Source: Azoarcus sp. L1K30
Lineage (GTDB): Bacteria; Pseudomonadota; Gammaproteobacteria; Burkholderiales; Rhodocyclaceae
Length of the DNA stretch: 64,000 nt
Assembly (NCBI RefSeq): GCF_018122735.1
Contig: NZ_JAGRRD010000001.1
Location: forward strand, 3,837,475 to 3,901,474
Direction: 5' to 3'
Shown here piece after piece: positions 1 through 9,597 of this stretch. Made by a program: the position numbers and the translations under genes. Position 1 is the first letter of the stretch, and each line of letters begins with the position of its first letter. The notes below the pieces were generated by a model. That model was not told the origin of the DNA and searched no databases. It saw nothing but the letters and a program-made list of their open reading frames with translations.

Positions 1-713
1 ATTCCGCTCGCCTCATTGGCATTCACTTCTTCAACCCGGTTGCGATGATGCCGCTGGTCGAGGTGGTGGCGGGCGAGCAATCGGATGCGCTTGCCTTGCA
101 GCGTGCGGCAGCCTTTGTACGCAGTCTCGACAAGTTGCCGCTGCCGGTGAAGAGCGCCCCCGGCTTCCTCGTCAATGCAGTGCTTGGCCCCTACATGCTG
201 GAGGCGCTGCGCTGTGTCGAGGAAGGCGTCGCAGCTGAGGTCGTCGATACCGCACTCGTCGAGTTCGGCATGCCGATGGGACCGGTAGAGCTGGTCGATA
301 CGGTCGGCCTCGATATCGCGGTGGCAGCCGGCAAGGCGTTGGCCGGCGACGGTGGCGAGCCACCGCAGAAGCTGCTGGCGCTGGTGTCGGCGGGCAAGCT
401 CGGCAAGAAAAGCGGCGAGGGCTATTACCGGTGGGACGATGGCAAGCCAGAGCGGGCAAAAGGGGTGACTGCACCCACAGGGCTTGCCGAGCGCATCCTT
501 TCGCCGCTGCTGTCCGCCACCCGGCGCTGTGTTGACGCAGGCGTCGTCGCGGACGCCGACCTGGCCGACGCCGGCGTGATCTTCGGTACCGGTTTCGCGC
601 CATGGAGCGGCGGCCCGATGCACTACCAGCAAACCCGCAAGAAGGCGCCGACTGGTAGCGCAGTCGCCGTCAACGATCATATTTCGCCAGCCGCCCAACA
701 GGAGCCGTCATGA
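1..713 (+). CDS. FadJ/FadB-type 3-hydroxyacyl-CoA dehydrogenase, C-terminal part (5' end outside window)
   Basis: The reading frame is open from base 3 and ends with TGA at 711-713, leaving about 236 residues of a longer protein. The visible part starts in the dehydrogenase core with the catalytic-histidine motif GIHFFNPVAMMPLVE. It continues through a first C-terminal 3-hydroxyacyl-CoA dehydrogenase domain (PGFLVNAVLGPYMLEA, then GMPMGPVELVDTVGLD) and a shorter second one (FGTGFAPWSGGPMH). Proteins of this family oxidise L-3-hydroxyacyl-CoA with NAD+ in beta-oxidation and usually carry an N-terminal enoyl-CoA hydratase domain, which would lie upstream of the window. The stop overlaps the next start (ATGA at 710-713), so it is translationally coupled to the thioesterase. 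Whether it is FadB-like or FadJ-like cannot be settled without the N-terminus. Confidence 0.85.
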   Translation, partial: SARLIGIHFFNPVAMMPLVEVVAGEQSDALALQRAAAFVRSLDKLPLPVKSAPGFLVNAVLGPYMLEALRCVEEGVAAEVVDTALVEFGMPMGPVELVDTVGLDIAVAAGKALAGDGGEPPQKLLALVSAGKLGKKSGEGYYRWDDGKPERAKGVTAPTGLAERILSPLLSATRRCVDAGVVADADLADAGVIFGTGFAPWSGGPMHYQQTRKKAPTGSAVAVNDHISPAAQQEPS

Positions 714-1114
714 GCGCCTCAAACATCTTCACCAACTTGCCCGATGGTCGGCAGCCCGCGCTGCGCGTCATGCCCATGCCCGCCGACCTCAACCCTGCCG
801 GGGACGTGTTCGGTGGCTGGATCATGGCCATGGTCGACATCGCCGGGGCGATACCTGCGCGGCGGCGTGCCAAATCGCGGGTCGCCACCGTGGCGGTGAA
901 CTCCTTCGTATTCAAGCAGCCCGTATCGGTCGGTGATCTGGTAAGTTTCTATGCGGATGTCGTGTCTTCCGGGCGCACATCGGTTACCGTGGATGTCGAG
1001 GTCTACGCCGAGCGCGATCCCGAGAATCCGGTCGTGGTAAAGGTGACCGAGGCACGGCTGACCTATGTCGCCCTGGACGACAAGGGGCGCAAGCGGCCGA
1101 TGCCCGCGGAGTGA
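710..1114 (+). CDS. acyl-CoA thioesterase, YciA-like hotdog fold
   Basis: This 134-residue protein hydrolyses acyl-CoA to free acid and CoA. The signature NPAGDVFGGWIMAMVDIAG (residues about 25-43) matches the hotdog thioesterase motif of YciA, where the Asp/Gly segment lies on the central helix and forms the active site at the dimer interface. Its length equals that of E. coli YciA (about 132). The start ATG overlaps the upstream dehydrogenase stop by four bases, so it belongs to the same transcript. It may relieve CoA trapping during beta-oxidation. Residue RRRAKSR after the motif is more basic than usual. The exact chain-length preference cannot be read from sequence. Confidence 0.85.
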   Translation: MSASNIFTNLPDGRQPALRVMPMPADLNPAGDVFGGWIMAMVDIAGAIPARRRAKSRVATVAVNSFVFKQPVSVGDLVSFYADVVSSGRTSVTVDVEVYAERDPENPVVVKVTEARLTYVALDDKGRKRPMPAE

Positions 1115-1248
1115 TTGCAATGGCGGAGGAGGTGGCAGCGGCCTTCTCCGCCCTGCATCGAAGGACCCGTTCGCCAGCCGGTGCGTGCGGGGGATGTTGA
1201 CGGCACACACTCACAATTTGTCGCAACACATGAATGGAGGAGACTTTC

Positions 1249-2523
1249 ATGAAAAAAAACAGAATCGCAGTTCATCTATCGTTGGGCATCCTGTCGCTGT
1301 GGGCGGGGGCTGCGGCCGCATCAGGCTTCCAGTTGCTCGAGCAGAACGCGAGCGGCCTCGGCAATGCCTATGCGGGGTCGGCGGCAGTGGCCGAAGACGC
1401 CAGCACGATCTTCTTCAACCCGGCCGGAATGACGCAACTCGGCGCGCGCGAGCTCTCCGTCGGCCTTGCCGCGGTCAGGCCCAGTTTCAAGTTCAGGGAC
1501 AAAGGCTCGCAGTCGGGTCTGTTATCGGGAAACACTGGTGATGCAGGAGACTGGGCCGCGCTGCCAAACGCCTACCTGTCCTGGGCACTGAACCGGGATC
1601 TCTACCTCGGCGTGGGCGTGGGCGCCCCTTTCGGCCTGGTGACCGAGTATGACAAGGACTGGGTCGGTGCCGCCCACTCGATCACTTTCGACATCAAGAC
1701 CTACAACATCAACCCGTCGATCGCATACCGCATCAATGACAAGGTTTCCATCGGCGCGGGCGTGAATTGGCAGCGCATGGATGTCGAATACACGCGTGCA
1801 GCGGCGGTGGTGTCGGTCCCGCTCACACGGACCTACGCAACGCTCGACGCCGCCTCGGACGCCTGGGGCTGGAATGCAGGTGCCCTGTTCACGCTGTCCG
1901 CGGCAACCAAGCTGGGCTTGTCCTATCGCTCGTCCATCAAGCACGAACTCGACGGGGATCTTAGGGTGAAGGGGCTTGCCGCCGGCGCCAGCGCCGCACT
2001 GACGACAGGCCGCGCCAGTGCAGACGTGGAACTGCCCGATACCTTCATTCTCAGTGCGACGCACAAGCTCGACAATCGCTGGGAACTGCTGGGCGACGTA
2101 TCGCTGACAGGATGGAGTTCGATCAAGAAAGTAGACATCGTTCGCACGTCGGGGGTCCTGTCGGGCGTTACCGTGCAGACGCTGGAAACCGAGTTCAGGG
2201 ACACTTGGCGTGTCGCAGTTGGTGCCAACTACCAGATGAACGACGCGTGGAAGCTTAAGTTCGGTCTTGCCTACGATCAGACGCCGGTCCGCGACAAGGA
2301 GCGCCGCCTGGTGTCCCTGCCTGACAATGACCGCACCTGGTTTACCGTTGGCGGACAGTACAGGATGTCGAATGGCGCACGGCTCGACCTTGCCGCCGCC
2401 TACCTCTACGTCCCCGATACCCGCATCGACAACAATCAGGCTGCGGCCGGACGCGGGCGCGTGACCGGGGAGTACGATTCGAGCGTGTGGATCCTCGGCG
2501 CCCAGTACTCGATGGCGTTCTGA
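1249..2523 (+). CDS. FadL/TodX-family outer-membrane transport protein
   Basis: This is a 424-residue outer-membrane beta-barrel for uptake of long-chain fatty acids or other hydrophobic compounds. An N-terminal signal peptide (MKKNRIAVHLSLGILSLWAG...AAA) is followed by mature SGFQLLEQNASGLGNAYAG, the conserved N-terminal hatch segment of FadL, and then by EDASTIFFNPAGMTQL. The protein ends in an aromatic residue (QYSMAF), as expected for BAM-dependent insertion. I chose the ATG at 1249 because GGAGGAG lies 7 bases upstream of it. An in-frame ATG at 1234 would place that Shine-Dalgarno inside the coding sequence and spoil the signal peptide. It is flanked by beta-oxidation genes, which supports an acyl-chain substrate over aromatic hydrocarbons. 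Confidence 0.92.
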   Translation: MKKNRIAVHLSLGILSLWAGAAAASGFQLLEQNASGLGNAYAGSAAVAEDASTIFFNPAGMTQLGARELSVGLAAVRPSFKFRDKGSQSGLLSGNTGDAGDWAALPNAYLSWALNRDLYLGVGVGAPFGLVTEYDKDWVGAAHSITFDIKTYNINPSIAYRINDKVSIGAGVNWQRMDVEYTRAAAVVSVPLTRTYATLDAASDAWGWNAGALFTLSAATKLGLSYRSSIKHELDGDLRVKGLAAGASAALTTGRASADVELPDTFILSATHKLDNRWELLGDVSLTGWSSIKKVDIVRTSGVLSGVTVQTLETEFRDTWRVAVGANYQMNDAWKLKFGLAYDQTPVRDKERRLVSLPDNDRTWFTVGGQYRMSNGARLDLAAAYLYVPDTRIDNNQAAAGRGRVTGEYDSSVWILGAQYSMAF

Positions 2524-2645
2524 CCCTTCGACCCGGCTGCCGAACCCGATGCGCGCAGTTCGCGAATGACGGGGTCGACGGTCGGAACTCTGCTCATGGC
2601 GAGCCCGGATGAGACGGGCGCGCCGCTGCAACATTGGAGACCCAC

Positions 2646-5027
2646 GTGAGTAATTTCATCATCCGCAAGGTCGCCGTGCTGGGTGCCGGTGTGATGGGGG
2701 CGCAGATTGCGGCCCACTGCGCCAATGCCGATGTGCCGGTAATCCTGTTTGATCTCGCGGCAAAGGAAGGCGATGCCAATGCGGTCATCAACAAGGCACT
2801 GGCGGGACTGAAGAAGCTCGATCCGGCGCCGTTGGCGGCAAAGGATCGGGCGCAGCACATCGAGGCGGCCAACTACGGCAGCGATCTCACCCGTCTCGGC
2901 GAGTGCGACCTGGTGATTGAGGCCATCGCCGAGAAGATGGAATGGAAGCTCGACCTTTATGCGAAGGTCGCGCCGCACCTTAAGCCCGGCGCCGTGTTCG
3001 CGTCGAATACTTCCGGCTTGTCCATCAATGCGCTTGCCAACGGGATGCCCGAGGCGCGGCGTAGCCGCTTCTGCGGCATCCACTTCTTCAATCCGCCGCG
3101 CTACATGCCGTTGGTGGAGCTGATCGCGACCGCGGATACCGACCCGGCGATGCTGGACAATCTTGAGGCGTGGCTGACCTCCCGGTTGGGTAAGAGCATC
3201 ATCCGCGCCAAGGATACGCCGAACTTCGTCGCCAACCGGGTTGGGGTGTTCTCGATTCTCGCGGTGATGCACCACACCGCCAGGCTCGGACTGAGCTTCG
3301 ACGAGGTCGACCTGCTCACCGGTCCGCGCATCGGCCGCCCGAAGAGTGCAACGTTCCGTACTGCCGACGTGGTCGGACTGGATACGCTGGCGCATGTGGT
3401 CGGCACCATGCAGGCGACGCTGGCGGACGACCCCTGGCATGCCCATTTCCGCACCCCCGAGTGGTTGCAGGCATTGATTGCAAAGGGCGCGCTGGGACAG
3501 AAGACGCGTGCCGGCATCTATCGCAAGGACGGGCGCAGGATCATGGTGCTCGATCTCGCGCACGACGACTACCGCGAGGTCGGCGCAGAGATGTTCCCTG
3601 ATGTCGATGACATTCTGAGCCTGAAAAATCCGGTGGAGAAGTTCGCCCAGCTGGCGGCACATCCGCATCCGCAAGCGCAGTTCCTGTGGTCGATCTTCCG
3701 CGACGTGTTTCACTACTGCGCGGTTCACCTGGGCGCGATTGCGGACAATGCGCGCGACGTCGATCTTGCGATGCGCTGGGGCTTCGGCTGGGCGCAGGGG
3801 CCATTCGAAACCTGGCAGGCGGCGGGCTGGGCCGACATTGCGGAAATGGTGAGGGATGACATCGAGCATGGCCGGGCGATGTCGAATACGCCCCTGCCCG
3901 CGTGGGTGTTCGAGCGCACGGGGGTGCATGCTATCGAGGGCTCGTTCAGCGCAGCCGAGGTGGCGCTCAAGCCGCGCCCGACGCTCGCGGTGTATCGGCG
4001 TCAGCTGTATCCCGATCGCGTGCTGGGTGAAGCGCCGGACGATCGTGGCGAGACCTTGTGGGAGAACTCGGGCCTGCGTCTGTGGCGGCGTCCGGACCAG
4101 GATGCGCGCATCGGCATTGTGTCGCTGACATCGAAGAAGCATGCGATCGGCGATGAGGTGCTCGACGGCATGCTGGAGGCGATCGCGCGTGCCGAGGCCG
4201 ATCTCGATGGTCTGGTGCTGTGGAACGATGCGCCGTTTGCCGTGGGTGCAAACCTGCAGCAGGTTGGCGAGGCCTGCCGAGCCGGGCAGTTCGACATGCT
4301 GGAGCAGGTGGTGGCGAAATTCCAGCGCACCTCCATGGCGATCAAGCATGCGCAAGTGCCGGTGGTGGCCGCGGTGCAGGGCATGGCGCTGGGCGGCGGT
4401 TGCGAGTTCGTGATGCATGCGGGCCACCGGGTGCTGGCGCTGGAGAGTTATGTCGGCCTGGTCGAGGCCGGCGTCGGCCTGATTCCGGCCGGAGGCGGCA
4501 GCAAGGAGTTCGCGCTGCAGGCCCATGTCATGGTGCAGCGGGCGGCCGGCGGCGACGTGTTTCCCTACATCCAGAATGCGTTCCAGACCATCGCCATGGC
4601 GACGGTGGCCAAGAGCGGTCTCGAGGCGGTGCAGTTGGGCTTCGGTCGCGCCGGGGACGACATCGTGTTCAATGCCCACGAGTTGCTTTACGTGGCAATC
4701 CGGCGCGCGCGGGCGATGGCCGAGGCCGGCTGGCGGCCGTCCTTGCCGAGTTCTGCGGTGACGGTGGCCGGGCGAAACGGGATTGCGACCTGCGAGTTGA
4801 TGCTTGTGAACATGGCCGAGGGAGGCTTCATCTCGGCGCATGACTACAAGGTGGCGAAGGCCGCGGCGACGGCACTGTGCGGTGGGGAGGTGGATACCAA
4901 TGCACGGGTGAGTGAGCAGTGGATTCTTGACGTCGAACGCGCCCAGTTTGTCGAGTTGCTGAAGACGGAGAAAACGCAGCAGCGGATTCAGTACATGCTG
5001 GAGACGGGGAAGCCGTTGCGGAATTGA
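2646..5027 (+). CDS. FadN-type 3-hydroxyacyl-CoA dehydrogenase with C-terminal enoyl-CoA hydratase domain
   Basis: This 793-residue beta-oxidation enzyme has the domain order reversed relative to E. coli FadB. The Rossmann motif VLGAGVMGAQIA is at residues about 10-21, the catalytic histidine is in CGIHFFNPPRYMPLVE, two 3HCDH C-terminal domains follow, and a crotonase domain comes last (VQGMALGGGCEFVMHAG, then VGLIPAGGGSKEF). This architecture is that of Bacillus FadN. Start: GTG at 2646 is preceded by TTGGAGA (2634-2640), a good Shine-Dalgarno, so the TTG at 2634 is the ribosome site rather than the start. In the crotonase domain the usual second acidic catalytic residue region reads PAGGGS, so hydratase competence is uncertain. 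The thiolase gene downstream completes the pathway. Confidence 0.9.
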   Translation: MSNFIIRKVAVLGAGVMGAQIAAHCANADVPVILFDLAAKEGDANAVINKALAGLKKLDPAPLAAKDRAQHIEAANYGSDLTRLGECDLVIEAIAEKMEWKLDLYAKVAPHLKPGAVFASNTSGLSINALANGMPEARRSRFCGIHFFNPPRYMPLVELIATADTDPAMLDNLEAWLTSRLGKSIIRAKDTPNFVANRVGVFSILAVMHHTARLGLSFDEVDLLTGPRIGRPKSATFRTADVVGLDTLAHVVGTMQATLADDPWHAHFRTPEWLQALIAKGALGQKTRAGIYRKDGRRIMVLDLAHDDYREVGAEMFPDVDDILSLKNPVEKFAQLAAHPHPQAQFLWSIFRDVFHYCAVHLGAIADNARDVDLAMRWGFGWAQGPFETWQAAGWADIAEMVRDDIEHGRAMSNTPLPAWVFERTGVHAIEGSFSAAEVALKPRPTLAVYRRQLYPDRVLGEAPDDRGETLWENSGLRLWRRPDQDARIGIVSLTSKKHAIGDEVLDGMLEAIARAEADLDGLVLWNDAPFAVGANLQQVGEACRAGQFDMLEQVVAKFQRTSMAIKHAQVPVVAAVQGMALGGGCEFVMHAGHRVLALESYVGLVEAGVGLIPAGGGSKEFALQAHVMVQRAAGGDVFPYIQNAFQTIAMATVAKSGLEAVQLGFGRAGDDIVFNAHELLYVAIRRARAMAEAGWRPSLPSSAVTVAGRNGIATCELMLVNMAEGGFISAHDYKVAKAAATALCGGEVDTNARVSEQWILDVERAQFVELLKTEKTQQRIQYMLETGKPLRN

Positions 5028-5080
5028 GGTTGTTGGTTGTTTTTTGGGTTGGGGAGCGTTGCGGTTCGGGGGCGCTGCGC
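5028..5080. other. G/T-rich spacer after fadN-type gene
   Basis: A short G/T-rich stretch with runs such as GGTTGTTGGTTGTTTTTTGGG. I see no clear hairpin terminator in it. It leads directly into the first hairpin repeat unit. Confidence 0.4.
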
Positions 5081-5168
5081 GGGGCATCGGTCATTTGCTC
5101 AAGAGGCTGCGGAACTCGCCCTGCGGGCTCGGACAGTCCTCGCCCCTTGCTCAAATGACCGACACCCC
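5081..5168. repeat. hairpin-nested repeat unit 1
   Basis: A 41-bp core at 5105-5145 recurs inverted at 5396-5436 with 39 of 41 bases identical. Here the core sits in the loop of a long inverted repeat: 5081-5097 pairs with 5152-5168 (15 of 17 positions). The octamer TTGCTCAA occurs as a direct repeat on each side (5095-5102 and 5147-5154). Removing 5103-5154 restores an uninterrupted hairpin GGTCATTTG-CT-CAAATGACC. This looks like insertion of a 44-bp element into the loop of a pre-existing hairpin with an 8-bp target duplication. The core itself holds GGGC/GCCC and GGAC/GTCC palindromes. Confidence 0.8.
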
Positions 5169-5378
5169 ACTGCGGTTGATTGGGGTTGTTATTTAAGGGA
5201 AAGGCGGGCGGTGAGTCGGGTTTCGATGCTTTGAGGCCAGTTCTTGCAGGCGTCAGGGCCGTGGGCTGCAAATTTGAGGTTCGCGTACGCAGAGCGTAGT
5301 TTTTATTTTTCGGCTCAGTCTTTGCCTTTGTCTTTGCTTTTACCTGCCCTAGAGCAACCGTGATGTGCCGTGACGGGG
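5169..5378. other. interior between two inverted repeat units, no gene
   Basis: About 210 bases with no convincing coding sequence. It contains an imperfect short pyrimidine repeat near 5320-5342 (CTTTGCCTTTGTCTTTGC). Because the flanking 41-bp units are inverted relative to each other, this interior together with them could be one composite MITE-like element of about 330 bp. The alternative is two independent insertions. Confidence 0.4.
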
Positions 5379-5454
5379 GTGAGTGTTTGTGGCGCGGGCG
5401 AGGACTGTCCGAGCCCAAAGGGCGAGTTCCGCAGCCCGCAGAACAAGCACTCAC
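5379..5454. repeat. hairpin-nested repeat unit 2 (inverted copy)
   Basis: This unit carries the inverted copy of the 41-bp core (5396-5436). It is again enclosed by an inverted repeat of different sequence: GTGAGTGTTTGT at 5379-5390 pairs with ACAAGCACTCAC at 5443-5454 (11 of 12). The outer stems of units 1 and 2 share no sequence, while the core is almost identical. Unlike unit 1 there is no obvious target-site duplication. Confidence 0.75.
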
Positions 5455-5579
5455 TTCCGGCGCGGAGATCTACCACGAACACAAACGCGCAGAACCGCCA
5501 CGACAACCGACCACGAGTCCGACCACCGCGAAATGTGTTGAAGAAACGCCGACAAGCAGTTCTTTCGGAGACAGAGCAA

Positions 5580-6779
5580 ATGAACAAACAGATTCAGGAT
5601 GCATACATCGTCGCCGCAGTGCGTACCCCGGTGGCTCGGCGTAACGGCGCTTTCCGCCATGTACGACCGGACGACATGTTGGCCAAGGTGCTGCGCGAGG
5701 TCGTCACCAAGGTGCCCGGGCTAGATCCGGCCGAGATCGGTGACGTGATCACCGGCTGTGCCATGCCGGAAGCCGAGCAGGGCATGAACGTGTCGCGTAT
5801 CGGTCTGTTGCTCGCCGGCCTGCCGGACACCGTGCCGGGCATCACCATCAACCGCTTCTGCGCTTCCGGCCTGCAGGCGGTGGCCGATGCCGCCAACCGC
5901 ATCCGCCTCGGCGAGGCCGATGTGATGATTGCCGCCGGCACCGAGAGCATGAGCGCGATGCCGCAGATCATGGGCAACAAGGTCAGTCTCAACCCGGAAA
6001 TATTCAGCAAGGCCGAGAACATCGGCATCGCCTACGGCATGGGCCTGACGGCCGAGAAGGTGGCCGAACAGTGGGAAGTCAGCCGCGAGGACCAGGACGC
6101 CTTTGCCGTCGAATCGCACCGGCGCGCATGCGCGGCGATTGTGGCCGGACACTTCTCTGCCGAGATCTCACCCTATGCCGTGCAGTCCTACCTGCCGGGC
6201 GAAGGCGGAAGCGTGCGTATCGCCGAGCGTGTGCTCGAGCATGACGAAGGCCCGCGGGCCGATGCCGCAATGGAGCGGCTTGCCAAGCTGAAGCCGGTGT
6301 TTGCCGCGCGTGGTTCGGTGACTGCCGGGAACAGCTCGCAGATGTCGGACGGTGCGGGGGCGGTGCTGTTGATGAGCGAGGCTGCGCTCAAGCGCTTCAA
6401 TGCCGCTCCGATTGCGCGGTTTCGCAGCTTTGCGGTGGCAGGCGTGCCTCCGCAGGTGATGGGTATCGGTCCGGTCGAGGCCATCCCGCGGGCGCTGAAA
6501 ATGGCGGGTGTGGCGCAGGACGATATTGGCTGGATCGAGCTCAACGAAGCTTTTGCCGCACAGGCGCTGGCAGTTGTTCGTCAGCTGGGGCTGGACCCGG
6601 CGAAGGTGAATCCGCTGGGGGGCGCCATCGCACTCGGGCATCCGCTGGGTGCGACCGGCGCGATCCGTACCGCGACCCTGATGGCGGCAATGCAGCGCGA
6701 TACGGGGCTCCGTCTTGGCGTGATCAGCATGTGTATCGGCACCGGCATGGGTGCTGCCGGTGTGTTCGAACGGGTCTGA
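5580..6779 (+). CDS. acetyl-CoA C-acyltransferase (thiolase, FadA-like)
   Basis: This 399-residue thiolase cleaves 3-ketoacyl-CoA with CoA to acetyl-CoA and a shortened acyl-CoA. The acylated nucleophile is in NRFCASGLQAVADAANRI, the histidine motif is GHPLGATGA, and the second cysteine is in SMCIGTGMGAAGVFE. All three catalytic elements are present and the length is normal. The ATG at 5580 has GGAG about 9 bases upstream and yields the conserved start MNKQIQDAYIVAAVRTP. An open frame extends back to about 5370, but that part is repeat-element sequence and not thiolase. Together with the upstream FadN-type protein it makes a fadN-fadA pair for beta-oxidation. Confidence 0.93.
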   Translation: MNKQIQDAYIVAAVRTPVARRNGAFRHVRPDDMLAKVLREVVTKVPGLDPAEIGDVITGCAMPEAEQGMNVSRIGLLLAGLPDTVPGITINRFCASGLQAVADAANRIRLGEADVMIAAGTESMSAMPQIMGNKVSLNPEIFSKAENIGIAYGMGLTAEKVAEQWEVSREDQDAFAVESHRRACAAIVAGHFSAEISPYAVQSYLPGEGGSVRIAERVLEHDEGPRADAAMERLAKLKPVFAARGSVTAGNSSQMSDGAGAVLLMSEAALKRFNAAPIARFRSFAVAGVPPQVMGIGPVEAIPRALKMAGVAQDDIGWIELNEAFAAQALAVVRQLGLDPAKVNPLGGAIALGHPLGATGAIRTATLMAAMQRDTGLRLGVISMCIGTGMGAAGVFERV

Positions 6780-6809
6780 GCAGAAGTCACCATACTGGTG
6801 CATTTTCAA

Positions 6810-6836
6810 AAAGACCATTTCTTAACAATGGTTTTT
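6810..6836. terminator. A/T-flanked hairpin terminator after thiolase
   Basis: An A-rich arm ending in GACCAT pairs with ATGGTTTTT, giving about 9 pairs including one G-T and followed by a T run. It lies 31 bases after the thiolase stop and could work in both directions. Confidence 0.5.
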
Positions 6837-6859
6837 CCCGGGCGCTTAGTCGGTATGAA

Positions 6860-6940
6860 TTTAAGGAAACTCTTATATAAAAGAAATGTGTCTTATATGT
6901 GATTCCCGCAAGTGATAGGCCGGTAACAATCTCCTATAAT
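6860..6940 (+). promoter_or_regulatory. putative nqr promoter region, AT-rich with duplicated TCTTATAT
   Basis: In a GC-rich genome this stretch is strikingly AT-rich. TCTTATAT occurs at 6871-6878 and again at 6891-6898, exactly 20 bases (two helical turns) apart. The first copy is part of the inverted repeat TCTT-N6-AAGA. A perfect -10 hexamer TATAAT lies at 6935-6940, but the base positions expected for a -35 box (about 6912-6917) match poorly, which suggests an activated promoter. The nqrA start is 103 bases downstream. The regulator is unknown. Confidence 0.5.
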
Positions 6941-7027
6941 TCGGGGGTTTGTTTACGCGGGGCTTGCGTGCGCTTGCCGGAATGACGGCTCGGGAGCATC
7001 TCAAGACCCCACCATTCTCACGAGTGA

Positions 7028-8380
<1,353 letters not shown>

Positions 8381-8382
8381 GC

Positions 8383-9597
8383 ATGGGTCTGCGTTCATAT
8401 CTCGACAGTATCGAGCACCACTTCGAAAAGGGTGGCAAGCACGAGAAGTGGTACGCCCTCTACGAGGCCATCGATACCGCGCTCTACCGCCCGGCCATTG
8501 TCACCCGCACCACCGCACACGTGCGCGACGGTCTCGACCTCAAGCGCATGATGATCACAGTGTGGCTGTGCACCTTTCCGGCGCTGTTCTTCGGCATGTG
8601 GAACATTGGCTATCAGGCCAATACCATCTATGCAGCCACGCCGGACCTGCTCGCGGCGCAGCACGGCTGGCGGATGGCGCTGATCGGCGCCCTTGCCGGT
8701 TTCGATCCGGGCAGCGTATGGGACAACATGGTGCAGGGCGCAGTGTATTTCCTGCCCATCTACCTGGTGACCTTTGTCGTTGGCGGCTTCTGGGAAGTGC
8801 TGTTCGCCTCCATTCGGCGCCATGAGGTCAATGAGGGTTTCTTCGTGACTTCGGTGCTGTTCGCACTGATCTGTCCGCCGACAGTGCCGCTGTGGCAGGT
8901 CGCGCTCGGCATCAGTTTCGGCGTCGTGATCGGCAAGGAGGTGTTCGGCGGTACCGGCAAGAACTTCCTCAATCCCGCACTGACCGGCCGGGCCTTCCTC
9001 TACTTTGCCTACCCTGCACAGCTCTCGGGCGATGCGGTATGGACGGCAGTCGATGGCTTTACCGGTGCCACCCCGTTGTCGCTTGGCGCGGCTGGCGGCC
9101 TCGACCAGATCGTCGCCGGCGGCATCACCTGGATGGATGCCTTTCTTGGACTGATCCACGGCTCGGTGGGTGAGACCAGTGCGCTGGCGATCTTCATCGG
9201 TGGCGCGGTGCTGCTGATCATGAAGATCGCGTCGTGGCGGATCGTGTCCGGGGTGATGCTGGGGATGATCGCCACCAGCCTGCTGTTCAATGCCATCGGC
9301 TCGGCGACCAATCCGATGTTTTTCATGCCCTGGTACTGGCACATGGTGGTGGGCGGATTTGCCTTCGGCATGATGTTCATGGCGACCGATCCGGTGTCGG
9401 CTTCGATGACAAATACCGGCAAGTGGATCTTCGGCGCCTTTGTCGGGATCATGACGGTGCTCATCCGGGTGGTTAACCCGGCCTTCCCCGAGGGCATCAT
9501 GCTGGCGATCCTGTTCGCCAACCTGTGTGCCCCGCTGATCGACCACTTCGTGGTCTCGGCCAACATCAAGCGGAGGTTGGCGCGCAATGTCCAGTAA
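8383..9597 (+). CDS. nqrB: Na+-translocating NADH:quinone reductase subunit B
   Basis: A 404-residue integral membrane subunit, homologous to RnfD. It carries a covalent FMN on the threonine of a SGAT-type motif, seen here as [10 protein letters not shown] with Thr230, and also binds riboflavin. Several hydrophobic helices are visible, for example [20 protein letters not shown] and the C-terminal [18 protein letters not shown] segment typical of the family. Its start lies 2 bases after nqrA and its end overlaps nqrC by 11 bases. Confidence 0.95.
   Translation: MGLRSYLDSIEHHFEKGGKHEKWYALYEAIDTALYRPAIVTRTTAHVRDGLDLKRMMITVWLCTFPALFFGMWNIGYQANTIYAATPDLLAAQHGWRMALIGALAGFDPGSVWDNMVQGAVYFLPIYLVTFVVGGFWEVLFASIRRHEVNEGFFVTSVLFALICPPTVPLWQVALGISFGVVIGKEVFGGTGKNFLNPALTGRAFLYFAYPAQLSGDAVWTAVDGFTGATPLSLGAAGGLDQIVAGGITWMDAFLGLIHGSVGETSALAIFIGGAVLLIMKIASWRIVSGVMLGMIATSLLFNAIGSATNPMFFMPWYWHMVVGGFAFGMMFMATDPVSASMTNTGKWIFGAFVGIMTVLIRVVNPAFPEGIMLAILFANLCAPLIDHFVVSANIKRRLARNVQ

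Noticed and set aside
2436-5087. 883-codon minus-strand open frame opposite the FadN-type gene
   Set aside because: Same GC artefact. The residues are Arg/His-rich and low in family signal, with no Shine-Dalgarno.
5320-5342. CRISPR-like short repeats (TTTGCCTTTGTCTTTGC)
   Set aside because: It is a short imperfect microrepeat, without spacers of uniform length or cas genes.
5370-5579. 70-codon upstream extension of the thiolase
   Set aside because: It is translated repeat-element DNA (GEDCPSPKGEFRSP). The thiolase family starts at MNKQIQDAYIVAAVRTP, and a Shine-Dalgarno precedes 5580.
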